From assembly GCA_029204045.2 (NCBI GenBank), contig CM055077.1:16878584-16942583 (forward strand): DNA of 64,000 nucleotides. The letters run 5' to 3'. Both the position numbers and the translations under genes were made by a program. Below the pieces are notes generated by a model, which was not told the DNA's origin, did no database searches, and saw nothing but the letters and a program-made list of their open reading frames with translations. Within the stretch, counting starts at the first letter, position 1; each line of letters begins with the position of its first letter. This document shows positions 1-10,595 of the stretch, piece after piece. This DNA is from Tillandsia leiboldiana. Its lineage: Eukaryota; Streptophyta; Magnoliopsida; Poales; Bromeliaceae.

Positions 1-2420
1 TGGATCATGACTCTGATCAAAGTGGGAAAACCCATCCACTAGAGAAATCAGATACCCAATCTGGTGCATAAATAAATGTCCGGTCAACCGCCCAATATCC
101 GCGGTTGCCGCAAAGCCCCACAACTAATCCAACCTGTCCCAGACACCAAGTCCCGACTACACTACCCAGCACCCCTGCTCGAACCTGAGCAACACAGACC
201 ACCTGACTAACAAAGAAGGAGAAAAGGATAACATGGTTTCTCCTAAGTCAAGTTCCAAAAGTAGTGCAGCGGTAAAAGATGGCCTAACTACATGTCCATG
301 CACGCATGCTTTGTTCTCAGAAATAATAAAAGTGGGTGAAGCATATATTAGTAAAGCATGCTGAAACATTCCTACTATGGTATACCAATCTCACCCAAGT
401 GGGCCATCCCTTGCTTACCTCTCGCTCATATCGGTTGTACATCAAATACGCCTGTTATCAATCATAGAGGGATGATAACCCCACATGTGCACTTACATTC
501 ACCATGATATAAAAGTCTTATACAGTTACTAAATTAAGCTTACCCACCTGAAGTGCTCAATCCAAGGCAAACCTGGAGTCGGTGAAGAGCGTGGCCACTT
601 GCACGCATAATCAGCTGAACCCGTAACCACGGTACAAGTCTCGCAAACCTCGGCTCCTAGCAGTGTTCCAAAAATACTCGCGAACCCTCCTGGGTACAAC
701 AAAAGGTCCAAGGTTACACTTTATGCTAAAATATCCAAGTATACACCATCTGCCGGAACCAGCCCTGAAGATGTGAAATTTTCACCTGCAGAACAGACTC
801 AGAAAAATCCACCAAAAATACGGACGCGATCGTCGCATCGAGCCCTTCGAAACGAGTACCTGCACGCCAAAATCCGAGTCCCGGAGGCCGAGTTACAAAT
901 TCCACAACGCGGTGAGCGCGAAAGTCCACAACAAACACAACTGTAATACGCCGCACAGTAAAGGGGAAAGAAGTATACCTTCGGGCGGATCTCAGCAAAT
1001 TCCCCGAAAAACACGACGGTAATCCTTGCGACGCGTAGATCCAAAGAGAGTAAAAGCATGACTCAATCCGAGCTCGCACAACAAGCTGCACGCAAAACGG
1101 TGCACACCGCCGGAGTCCGCACGCAAAACGGAGCACGGTGCCGAAACCCGCGCGCAAAACGGAGTCCGCACGCAAAGCGGAATACGGTGCCGAAACCCGC
1201 GCGCAAAACGGAGTCCGCATGCAAAACGGTGCACGGTGCCGAAACTCGCGCGCAAAACGGAGTCCGCACGCAAAACGGTGCACGCCGTCGGGGTCCACAC
1301 GCAAAACGGAGCAATAAAACACGGTCCCTAACACAGACGAGAGTAAGGGGTCAAATCCAATGTCCAAAAGGACGCTCCAAAACTGTGCCAAAATACCGCA
1401 AGAATAACACGTGGGACCTACCTCGACCGCGTCGCGCCGCCCAACCGCCTCCTTGGAACACCTCGCGCGCTTCGCGAGGTCCACGGCGCACCGCCGCGCC
1501 ACCAAAAAATTCCCTCCTCACTCCCTCTCTCGCTCGGGTGGAGAAGAAAGAAAGAAAAGAGGAGAAAATGGCGCGGGGGAGAAAGAAAAAGAAGAAGAAA
1601 AAGGGGAAGAGGGAGGTGGTCCACGGACCCGGTCCACAGTCCAGGTCCACCGCGGCAGCCAATGGGGAGCCATCCTCCCCCGGTCCACAGCACATGGGCG
1701 CGCGCGCCCGGTCCACGCGCGCGCCCACAGCGCCACGCGGCACGCGTCACCGCGTGCCACGCAGGCGCCGCACCCGCGCGCTACATGCGCGCGGGACACC
1801 GCGAGCGCCACACCGAAGCCCCCCGCTCCCCTTCCGCGCGGGCGCCAACGGGGGCCCGCCACGTGGCGGCCCCTGCGTCACCCGCGCAGGAGCGCGTTCC
1901 CAAGGCGCCTGCGCGCCTCGCGCAGTGCGCCGCCGCACTCCGAGCCGCGCGACGCCGCCTCGAAAAGCGTGCCGCACCTCGGGATCCGTGCACGCGTCTC
2001 GAAAAGCGCGCACTTCATCCGGGCTCCAAATCAAATAAGTAAATAGTCCAAACCTAGCGATTTCGCGCGCTGAATCCGAAAACGATGTCAGTTTTTCCAA
2101 ATTCTCATCCGAAAATTTGCCGAATGCCCACTCGATCCGATTTTCCCCGCCGGGTCCAAACCTGAAGTCTGATTTGCTAAATTCCAACTCTAAATATTCC
2201 CGAAGGCGACCAGAGAGGTAATCCTTTATCCAAACTTCGCCCGGAGTCCAATTTTGACATCTGAATCGCGCGAAACCACTTCTAAACACCCGACGGGTCT
2301 TCCAAACTCCCACGGGATCTCCTTTTTAAGCCCGAAGTCCAACACTTGTGTCCAAAATGTGCACAAACCCCGCCAACGCGCCACAATTACCTCCAGAAGC
2401 AGTAGACGCAACAGTGATCA
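1..2420 (-). mobile_element. Partial large Ty3/gypsy (Tekay/Del-like) LTR, copy A
   Basis: The first bases align with the interior of the solo LTR at 30609-34022 (window base 1 corresponds to about 31560), so the LTR begins outside the window. The stretch at about 2050-2260 aligns with 53740-53880 in the LTR at 50520-53958. The minus orientation is inferred from those copies. The exact end is uncertain, between about 2385 and 2420. The interior at 1430-2000 is extremely GC-rich and gives long open frames on both strands with no protein similarity that I recognise. One CACGTG motif lies at 1860. Confidence 0.65.
1083..1312. repeat. GC-rich tandem repeat inside LTR copy A
   Basis: About five degenerate copies of a unit near 50 bp, built from the core CGCAAAACGG followed alternately by TGCACGGTGCCG and AGTCCGCA. 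Open reading frames over it on both strands are repeat by-products rich in Arg, Ala and Cys. The other two LTRs of this family lack the array, so it looks specific to this copy. Confidence 0.75.
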
Positions 2421-2689
2421 ATAAGTGGGAATTCCGGGTCCTCACAGCGAAGGCGACGGCGAGAGGAGATCGGCAATGCGACGGCGAGAGGAGATCGGCA
2501 ATGCGACGGCGATCTCACTGTGCTCGGCCCACTGCGACGGCGATCGGAAGGTCTGGGGCACTTCGACGAAGAAGGCGACGGCGATGAAGAGATGAAGAGA
2601 AGAGATGAGGAAGAAGATGAAGTGTCTCTTCCCTTTAGTGTTTCTGCCCGTGCGGGATTGAAGATGAAGTGTCTCTGCCCGCGCGGGTG
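2421..2689. other. Short spacer between LTR A and copia solo LTR
   Basis: No gene is seen. There are short direct repeats: GGAGATCGGCAATGCGACGG occurs twice near 2465-2510, and GATGAAGTGTCTCT twice near 2615-2675. They look like local duplications in a purine-rich stretch. Confidence 0.5.
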
Positions 2690-2917
2690 TGTTACGGAAT
2701 TTGAGTTGGCGTATTTCGTGAATTCGGTTAAGTCTTGAAGATTGAAGATAAAGAAGGTTGGATCATATAACTCAATCTCAAGAAAGAAGAATTCAAAAGG
2801 ATCAGGTATGTTTAACTAATTATCTTTGGTGATCCGAATACTTCTTATAGTGTAGAAACACTTGGATGAACTTTTAATTGCATAAAAATCAAAAACTGGA
2901 CATGGGACATGTTCAGG

Positions 2918-3205
2918 ATCCGGATCAGACATTCCAATCCGGATCCCGAAGGATGTTAGTTCATACGCAAATTCAATCCGGATCGTAGCCTCCTTTGATC
3001 CGGATCCCGAACACTGGTTTTACCATAATACGTGAACGATCCGGATCAGGCATTTCAATCCGGATCCCGAACATTGGTGTTTGGTGAATTGTATGAACGA
3101 TCCGGATCAGGCACTTCGATCTGGATCCCGAACCTTCGTTTTTCTGGAAACTGTCTGTCTCGCTACTGCAATCCGGATCGCCGAACTCCGATCCGGATCG
3201 CCGTC
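2918..3205 (+). repeat. U3 tandem array with GATCCGGATC core
   Basis: About five diverged units near 65 bp, each carrying one or two copies of the palindrome-like core GATCCGGATC or AATCCGGATCC followed by CGAAC. The array ends about 60 bp before the LTR TATA box, so it sits where the U3 enhancer is expected. Confidence 0.75.
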
Positions 3206-3265
3206 CTGAAAAATTTCAGAAAAGGTTAGTTTTTGATTCTTATCCTCTTCCAATGGTTTCTAACC

Positions 3266-3273
3266 TATAAATA
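3266..3273 (+). promoter_or_regulatory. TATA box of copia LTR
   Basis: TATAAATA in the context CCTATAAATAGACCC. The same context is kept in the related LTRs at 29742-29749 and 62328-62335, so this is the likely core promoter at the U3/R border. Confidence 0.7.
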
Positions 3274-3529
3274 GACCCTACGATTTATTTTTTAGGGTAA
3301 TCCAAAATACGGTCAAAAATAGAAAAATTCACAGATAGAGAAGAAAGGAAATACTAGATCTAATTCTATGTTTCTTCATCTATTCTATTAATTTGATTCT
3401 AGGTTTTCCAAACTCAGATTTTGAGTAGAATCAAATTAATGAATACTTAGATGGTATTTCCGATCTATTTCTAATCTAAGTATTCGGCGGATCATCACCA
3501 CCCAAAAACAACGATTTATCCCAAATCGG

Positions 3530-3706
3530 CGCGTGGACTCGCGTGGCCTTGTGGATTCAAGGTGCAACCGCTCTCGTGGATTCGGAGCGAGGTACGTTCG
3601 TGGATTCGAAGCGTGCTACTGGGTGAAGACCGTGGATTCGGTCGGACGTCGTGGAGTCGACGTTGGACGTCGTGGATTCGGCGTTGGACGCAGATCGTGG
3701 ATTCGA
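3530..3706 (+). repeat. CGTGGATTCG motif cluster in LTR R/U5
   Basis: Six copies of GTGGATTC plus two variants in about 175 bp, with further GGACGTCGTGG repeats. Related LTRs carry the same cluster at about 30015-30190 and, on the other strand, 59565-59720. It is therefore a property of the LTR family downstream of the TATA box. Confidence 0.65.
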
Positions 3707-4005
3707 GAAGCATTGCGGAGCGAGCGGAGAAGATCAACTAGGAGCGTATGGAAAAGGTTGAGTCGTCTGTGAGTACGGTATATCACCTTGTACGTGTTTA
3801 ATTTTAGTGGATTTCACCGTGTTATCGGTCCCGTGGTTTTTTACTCCGGTTTGGAGTTTTCTACGTAAAAATCTCTGCGTGTTATTTATTTTTCCGCATT
3901 GGGTTTTATATCGCAAAGATTTTTGAGTGTTTATTGTTTACACCTATTCACCCCCCTCTAGGTATTTTTTTACCCTATTTAGATCCAATTATACATAACC
4001 CAACA

Positions 4006-4523
4006 TGGTGGATATGGTGGCGAAGAAGGCGCTGAAGCGGTCAGCGCCTTTAACATTATAAGTTAAAGGCGCTGAGCGGCTCAGCGCCTTTAGTGTAAAT
4101 CACTAAAGGCGCTGAGCCACTGAGCGTCTTTACAGAGAAGCCATCTATCGCTTACACCGAACTTAGCCATTTTTCGCGACGAAAAATGGCTAAGTCCTCA
4201 ACGCCTTATAGTGTATGCTGAAGGCGCTGAATGAAACAGCGCCTTCAGCATATATCATGAAGGCGCTGAAGCGATCAGCGCCTTCACAGGTTTTTTGTGA
4301 AGGTGCTGATCGCTTCAGCGCCTTCAACACATTGCATGAAGGCGCTGAAGCGTTCAGCGTCTTCACAGGTTTTTTGTGAAGGCGCTGATCGCTTCAGCGC
4401 CTTCAGGTTGTCTGCCCACCGTGACGCCGAGGTGGCAAAAAAAAGATTAGTTTTGCAAATTTTTTTTTGGGATGATTATTTTGCAAATTTTCAATTTTTA
4501 TAGGGTCATTTTAAAAAAAAGTC
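4006..4523. mobile_element. Palindrome-array element, probably MULE-like MITE
   Basis: Nine palindromes at 4026-4405: seven perfect or near-perfect and two variants, most sharing the arm AAGGCGCTGA/TCAGCGCCTT around a 3-7 base loop. One (4161-4195) has unrelated 16-bp arms ending GCCATTTTTCG. A unit of about 79 bp holding two palindromes is tandemly duplicated (4258-4326 and 4337-4405). The right flank at 4440-4523 (TTTTGCAAATTT, TTTTTATAGGGTCATTTT) resembles the terminal arm of the foldback element at 15431-16370. The matching left arm is missing, perhaps removed near the copia LTR insertion. The array lies 306 bp upstream of the CFM3 start codon. Confidence 0.65.
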
Positions 4524-4710
4524 CAATAAAAAGTCCGTCACAACCTATAACCTTTGGGTTGCAAAATTGCATTTCCGTTGTACTCCACGCAGAATCTCGC
4601 AAGCACCTTATCCGCCTTTTCTCTCTCGCTGTTTCTCTGCCTCTTTCATGGCGCCCCTTGCTTCTTCTTATCAGGCAAACCTCGAACCTCTTCAAAGTTA
4701 TTAGTAGAGA
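4524..4710 (+). promoter_or_regulatory. Likely CFM3 5' UTR/proximal promoter with small uORF
   Basis: This is the only non-repetitive DNA upstream of the CFM3 start. A CT-rich stretch (4616-4660) resembles plant Y-patch and leader sequence. An upstream ATG at 4648 opens an 18-codon frame ending TAG at 4702-4704, seven bases before the main start at 4711. Whether that ATG is in the mRNA depends on the unmapped transcription start. A weak TATAA lies at 4546. Confidence 0.45.
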
Positions 4711-5580
4711 ATGGCTCTCTCCTCGTCCACGGCCAAGATATCGGAGCTCCCATTCCATCGCTCCCTCCAGTGGAGCTCCCGTCCCTCCTCCTTTCTCCGC
4801 TTCCGCCTCCTCTTCTCCGTCTCCCTTCGCGTCGCCGAGCGCGGAGGCGATTCCGACGGCCAGCAGGCCCCGCGAAGGTACCCCTGGGATGACGCCGGTG
4901 CCGCAGCCGACGACGAGGACTACAATCGAAACCCTACAACCTCTTCCACCCCCACCCGTTCCCGGGCCCCCTCTGCTCCATGGCTCCAGAAGTGGGCGCC
5001 TCTCGACTCTCTTCCACCTACTCCGTCTCTCGAAACCACCTTCGTAGACCGTCCAGCAGATGGCAGTTCCCACCCGGGTCCGGGTGGTGCGGGTGGTGCG
5101 GGTGGCTCCATAGAGAGGATCGTGCACCGGCTTCGTATCCATGGCCTCGGCCTCGACGAGAATGAGGACGTCCTGGCGGCGGAGGAAATCCCGTTGGATG
5201 GGAACGAGCGCTTGGGCGACTTGTTAGAGCGGACATGGAGCCGGCCCGATCAGTTGCCCTCTGATTTTGACGGGGCTTTGCTGCCGTGGGAGAGGGTGCG
5301 CAAAGTCCAGGAAGGCAAAGGCGGCTCAGCGGAGGATGGGGTGACGAGGAAGAGGGTGAAGGCACCGACCCTCGCGGAGCTAACAATTGAGGATTCAGAG
5401 CTGAGGCGGCTGAGGCGTTTAGGGATGACACTTCGGGAGAGGATTACGGTGCCCAAGGCTGGGGTAACGCAGGCCATTGCTGAGAAGATTCACGATGCCT
5501 GGAGGAAGTCGGAATTGGTGCGCCTCAAGTTTCACGAATCACTGGCCCATGACATGAAGACGGCTCATGAACTCGTTGAG
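4711..5580 (+). CDS. CFM3: CFM3 exon 1 (residues 1-290)
   Basis: GC-rich exon encoding the transit-peptide-like N-terminus, the low-complexity linker with PWLQKWAP, the conserved IERIVHRLR block, a PWER motif, and the first half of CRM domain 1 (LRRLGMTLRERITVPKAG through MKTAHELVE). The donor is GAG|GTTGGT. Frame continues in phase 0 to exon 2. The start was chosen because the frame closes upstream and Ser-rich sequence follows immediately. Confidence 0.9.
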
Positions 5581-8500
5581 GTTGGTAACCAGTTCTTGTT
5601 TGATCCTTCTTTTTTCTCTTTTCAGTCATTTCAGTTGCTGTGGCTCTTAAAGATCATACACCAACGTGTCCCAGTTGGCTAAACCAGTTTTGATCAAGTC
5701 CAAAGGTTGTAGATACTAGTCACACGGTGGACTTGATAGATAGCAATATGATATTCAATGTGCTTAACACTTGGTTAGTTTACTGACTGTAGATTTACCT
5801 TAACACATATCCACTTATGAACATATGGGCCTGTTTGAATGCAAGACTGCCTTGCTTGCATAGTTGCTTTGTTAAGGGGCATGTTGTCACTGTTGATGGA
5901 AAGCATGAAAAAGAAATTTACGAGTGTATGGTACATAACCTCTTAATCATTTTTCTTATAACATGATAAGTCTCCTCTTTAGTGGAGTTTACTATACTAA
6001 AATATTGAAGTTGTTGAGATATCACAATAGATATAGATCACACTCCTACTGTGTAATTGCTAAAGGAAGCTCCCTTATTGCATCCATAATGACCAGACAA
6101 CTTGTTTCAATATGTTAATAGGCCGTAACATCTTCTTGTGTGAGACTAACATAGTTCCATGTACAAGTGCGTTTCTTTCTTCTTCTTTTTTTTTCTTATG
6201 AACTACTTATGTACGATTTCACTCTCTTTTTCACAATTATTGACATTTATATGTGCTTTTTACCATGAGGAGCTTATGCACATTTGCACCTACATAATAC
6301 ATATGCATTATGCACCTTACCAATTGCTTACATACACTGCAGCTAACCTTTTGAAAAATTGATTTTAAGTTTCAGGTTATTATTGTGTATTATCCAGAAT
6401 TAGCAGTTATGACTACTATTCTTTCATCTTCTGCTCCTCTTGGTTAACTTTGTTGTGATCTTTTAGATCAGAAGTAGTCTATGTTAGAGAACAACAATAT
6501 GCTTGTACTTCGTACGCATGGTCTATGAAGAAACGGTAGCACAGCTGCCAAACTTGACTTGTAGAGTTGCACTCATCTATCCTTGAAATTCACATCTTGA
6601 AAATCCAACATTTGTTCGGGCAACTTTGCTGATAACTAACAAAATCAATTTGAAGTATTCTATGCATCAGACTGATATCATTTTCGTGGACCTATTTGGA
6701 GTAGACTACTTTGCGCTAATCCTATGGTCGTCGCCTGGCCTTTTGCTTAACACTTTTATGATCCTAGATGTTATGAATTTTGAGGAGCTGTCTAGCCCTT
6801 TTTTCCTGTTATGATGATGGATTGCTTGGCCTCTGCATGGCCCTACATCAATGTAGAATGAAGCACTACATTGAAACCATAATCGATATTTGATATTACC
6901 ATAGAGAACTTTCAAAGAACACAAGTCTTACATAGCATTCTTTCTTGCTCTCCATGGCTAAAATATATCACCAATAGCTTCTTGTCTTACCACCTAAAAA
7001 AACATTCTAATAGCACTCATGCTAGCTGTTTAATTGTCAGCAGTACTGCATCTGAGATGTTGTAGTTTCATTCTAAAAACCGGTTCCTTTATGCCTAGAC
7101 ACTTTATGCAAGGTTCCACATTTTTTTTCTTGCTTATAACAATCCTATGCAAGGGAATCGTGTTTGAGGTGCTTTGATGGACTCTCCTAATGCTTCCTAA
7201 TGTGCATGCTCCAATTACACAGCTAGTAGGAAGACATCCATGTTGCTGTTTACAACTATTTTCCTTCTAGGCAAGGTTTTAAGTATCCATCGGCACGAGC
7301 CGTATCTACCGTGCCGTACCGTGCCAACAAGATACCGGCACGATACAGCTCCCGTGCCGATGACACAGCTCAAAACCTTTTTTTCTTAAAATTACTAAGT
7401 AATTTTCTTAATAAAGTTCAAAATATTTGATAAAGATACATAATAAGCAATTAAAAAAATTTGTTGCTAAAGAAATTAAATATTTCATGCCATTATGTGT
7501 CAGCACGCATGTATTTTTTGTGACCGGCACTCATCGGCACGGCTCGGCACGCACCGTGCCGTACCGTGCCGGTAAGTTTTCGGCACGACCCCGTGCCACG
7601 GCACTTAAATCCTTGCTTCTAGGTTGATTTATATGGCTGAGTTCTTACCTTAAGTAGCTGCTTTTGCTATAAATTCAAGGTTACTCTATTATAGCTATTG
7701 AATAACTGATGTGGGAAATTGATAACTCCCAGATATCTATCTTCATGATGCCAAAAACCACCATCATGCACAAGAAAGCATTAAAATTTCATAATTGTAG
7801 CAAGGATCATGAACTACTTGATTGGCATTATAATTAATGCCTTATGGAATTAATAAAGCTGCCCCAATAAATCTACTGAACATTGGTTTCATGGTCTAAA
7901 CCCAATCCAGTACAAGTAGAATGGTTAATGTAGAAACAACAATGGCTCCCTAGATCCCAAATTAGGATGGCCGCTTGACTTCTACTCTTTCTTTAGAATG
8001 GTGTATGTTAGCCTATCTAACCAAAATTTACGAAATGCAATAGAGAGTAAGGTATATGAAAGTCATCTACATCAGCTATGGAAAAATTACGCTTTTTGTA
8101 CATATGTATGTGGTTTCAAGTTTTGTGAATTGTGATTTAAAGCATGCCATGTTTAAGGAAGTGTTAAAAGTGGTGCAGATGTGATGCATTATGAATGGCA
8201 CATCGGGTTTACTTGTTAGATGACATGTGTATAGTTGTGTCTATGACCGTATACCACATGTTTGAACATGCTGTTTGATGTGTATATCATATGCCGTCAA
8301 TACTAAACTATATGTAAATATAATGTGCACGCACATGTATGTATTTGCCTATATTCTTTGGGGTATTCTCAGTGCGTTGTATCATTACATTTGAATATTT
8401 GTAGTATTAGCTTATTGAAGTGCCATATCTGCGTCCTGTTTCTTTGTCTATGCTACATAGATCATCGTCATTCTCCTTGGAATCAATTTTTGTCCACTTT

Positions 8501-10556
8501 GTTGAATTTTGAACCACCTATTATTTATGTGTGCTATTTTGGACACTTATTTTGGTTTATATGTTTCCTCTTAATTAGATTTCTGATTGAGGTGAACAAA
8601 CAAATAAGATGACTTATCTGATCTTGTTCTTTGCTGATCAGCGCCGAACTGGAGGATTGGTTGTGTGGAGATCAGGAAGTGTTATGGTAGTCTATCAAGG
8701 GAATAATTATAAAAGGCCTTCAAAATCTCAATCTCTATCTTTGAAATCAGCTTCCACAAAATTATCGTTTGAAGATGATACACTATTCATTCCAGATACC
8801 TCAACTACTTCCAAATTGAAGGAGAATGACAATCAGGTGGCATCCCTTACTTTGGAACAGGTCAAGCTATCTCAGTTGAGCCTTGAATGTGTTGATAACA
8901 TGACAGAGGAGGAACGAGAATATAATCAATTACTCGATGAGCTAGGTCCTCGTTTTCTTGATTGGTGGGGCACTAGTGTTTTACCTGTGGACGCTGACTT
9001 GCTACCTGAAGAAATTCCAGGCTATAAAACACCGTTTAGATTGCTCCCTAATGGAATGCGATCACGACTTACGAATTCAGAGATGACCAATTTACGGAAG
9101 CTTGCCAGGACTCTTCCTTGTCATTTTGCTCTTGGTAATAATTATTTACAACTCAAAGCTATCATTGTTTTTGTTTTCTGTTCATTCTCTTATTTTTAAT
9201 TGTCTAACTCCCTTATTTTTGTGAAGGGAGAAATAGACATCATCAAGGTTTGGCTACTGTTATTCTTAAGCTTTGGGAGAAGAGCTTAGTAGTAAAAATA
9301 GCAGTCAAAAGGGGTATTCAAAATACTAATAACAAGCTAATGGCTGAGGAACTAAAGGTTTGCGCCCTACTTCTAGTTTATGTCTTACTTGAACACTTTT
9401 AGTATGCTCTTATGTATGTATGTTTGTATCACTTTTCTTCATGTGCGGATTAATGTTAGGAAACTTTAATTTGATAGTTCTTAAATTGGTGTTATTTGTT
9501 GTGTATAGAACTACAGACAACTAGGTAAAAAATAAGGTTAAAAGATGGCCTTCTTTAACTGAGGAAATATGTAGAACTGATATGTTAGTGTTGTTTGCTC
9601 GGTCCTAAGCATTTTGTATAACATGGTTAATTCCTGTTTACCAGGTTACAAATATTAGGGGATATTTTGGGCATTGTAGTGAGCATAGCTAGTAAATTCG
9701 CAAATAATACCCTAATTATATCCGTACGTATGTATAGATGAATTATTCTTTCTACTTCCATACTTTTTCAGAAGATGTAGATTAATTCACTCTTTTTTGA
9801 GCCGGATGTAATAAACAGGTTTTGTAGACGAACTGTATAATTCATCCTTCATAAAACACATGTTTTCTTATGTATTTGAACATACAAATATAGTTTAAAT
9901 ATCATACAGATATAGTTAAAATAACTTTCATGGAGAAAAAATGTTATAGATTTGCATAAAAAATAATTATCTGAATATATAGATTTATTAGGATAAATAT
10001 CATAATATACCTATTCCATATCACCAAATTATAATTTTGATTTTTATTATATTATACTAATATAATATGTATTCTACATATATATATTTTTATTTTTTAT
10101 TAGCTGAATTTTTATTCGTGCTTTTAAAATAAATTTTGAATTATTCCAGTATAATTTGTGTATTGTATTTTTGTTGAATCTGTATTAACTATGCTATTGA
10201 GGGCATATTTGGACCAATGTGGTGCTGATTTAGGCAAAAAAGAAGCAAGATGAGGGAACATTTAAATTAGCTAAAAAATTGTAATTAATTTAACTCTTTT
10301 GTTATACAAAAAAAGATAAGATAAAGATGAATATTTCAACGTATCAAATTATGTCAAATTAGAGCTACATGATAGGCACATTGAGGGGCCGTTTGGTTCA
10401 ATTTAATTGTAAAAGTAGTGTAGTTGGAGATGCATGGAGTTGGAAATGCAGCAATTATAGTTACATACATTTTATTTGATTAGATGAAGTAGAAAGCATT
10501 GAAGCTATAAATAATTTGTTTGGGTGTATGCAGTTGAGCTGTGCACTTACAAAATT

Positions 10557-10595
<39 letters not shown>

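Larger units (their letters stand above)
2690..4005 (+). mobile_element. SIRE/Maximus-like Ty1/copia solo LTR
   Basis: The LTR runs from TGTTACGGAATTTG to ACATAACCCAACA (1316 bp). Its 3' part holds CACCTATTCACCCCCCTCT, a hallmark just before the LTR end in SIRE-type copia elements. The same LTR recurs at 29224-30460 and 61751-62574, and on the minus strand at 59334-60573, where a PBS and a gag fragment confirm the type. Flanks GGGTG and TGGTG are a 4-of-5 target duplication. No internal domain is present, so it is a solo LTR. It is in sense with CFM3, which starts 705 bp downstream. Confidence 0.85.

Noticed and set aside
726..2313. Long open frames on both strands (up to 326 codons)
   Set aside because: They follow GC-rich LTR sequence and a tandem repeat, overlap in several frames, are rich in Arg/Ala/Pro and match no family I know.
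4026..4405. CRISPR-like array
   Set aside because: Regular palindromes, but spacing and loops are irregular, there are no unique spacers, and this is plant nuclear DNA.
4498..5142. 214-codon minus-strand frame and a 191-codon plus frame overlapping CFM3 exon 1
   Set aside because: Shadows of the GC-rich exon; only the CFM3 frame has family similarity and splices on.
8325..8612. 95-codon plus frame before exon 2
   Set aside because: AT-rich intron sequence with no similarity; the exon 2 acceptor follows it.
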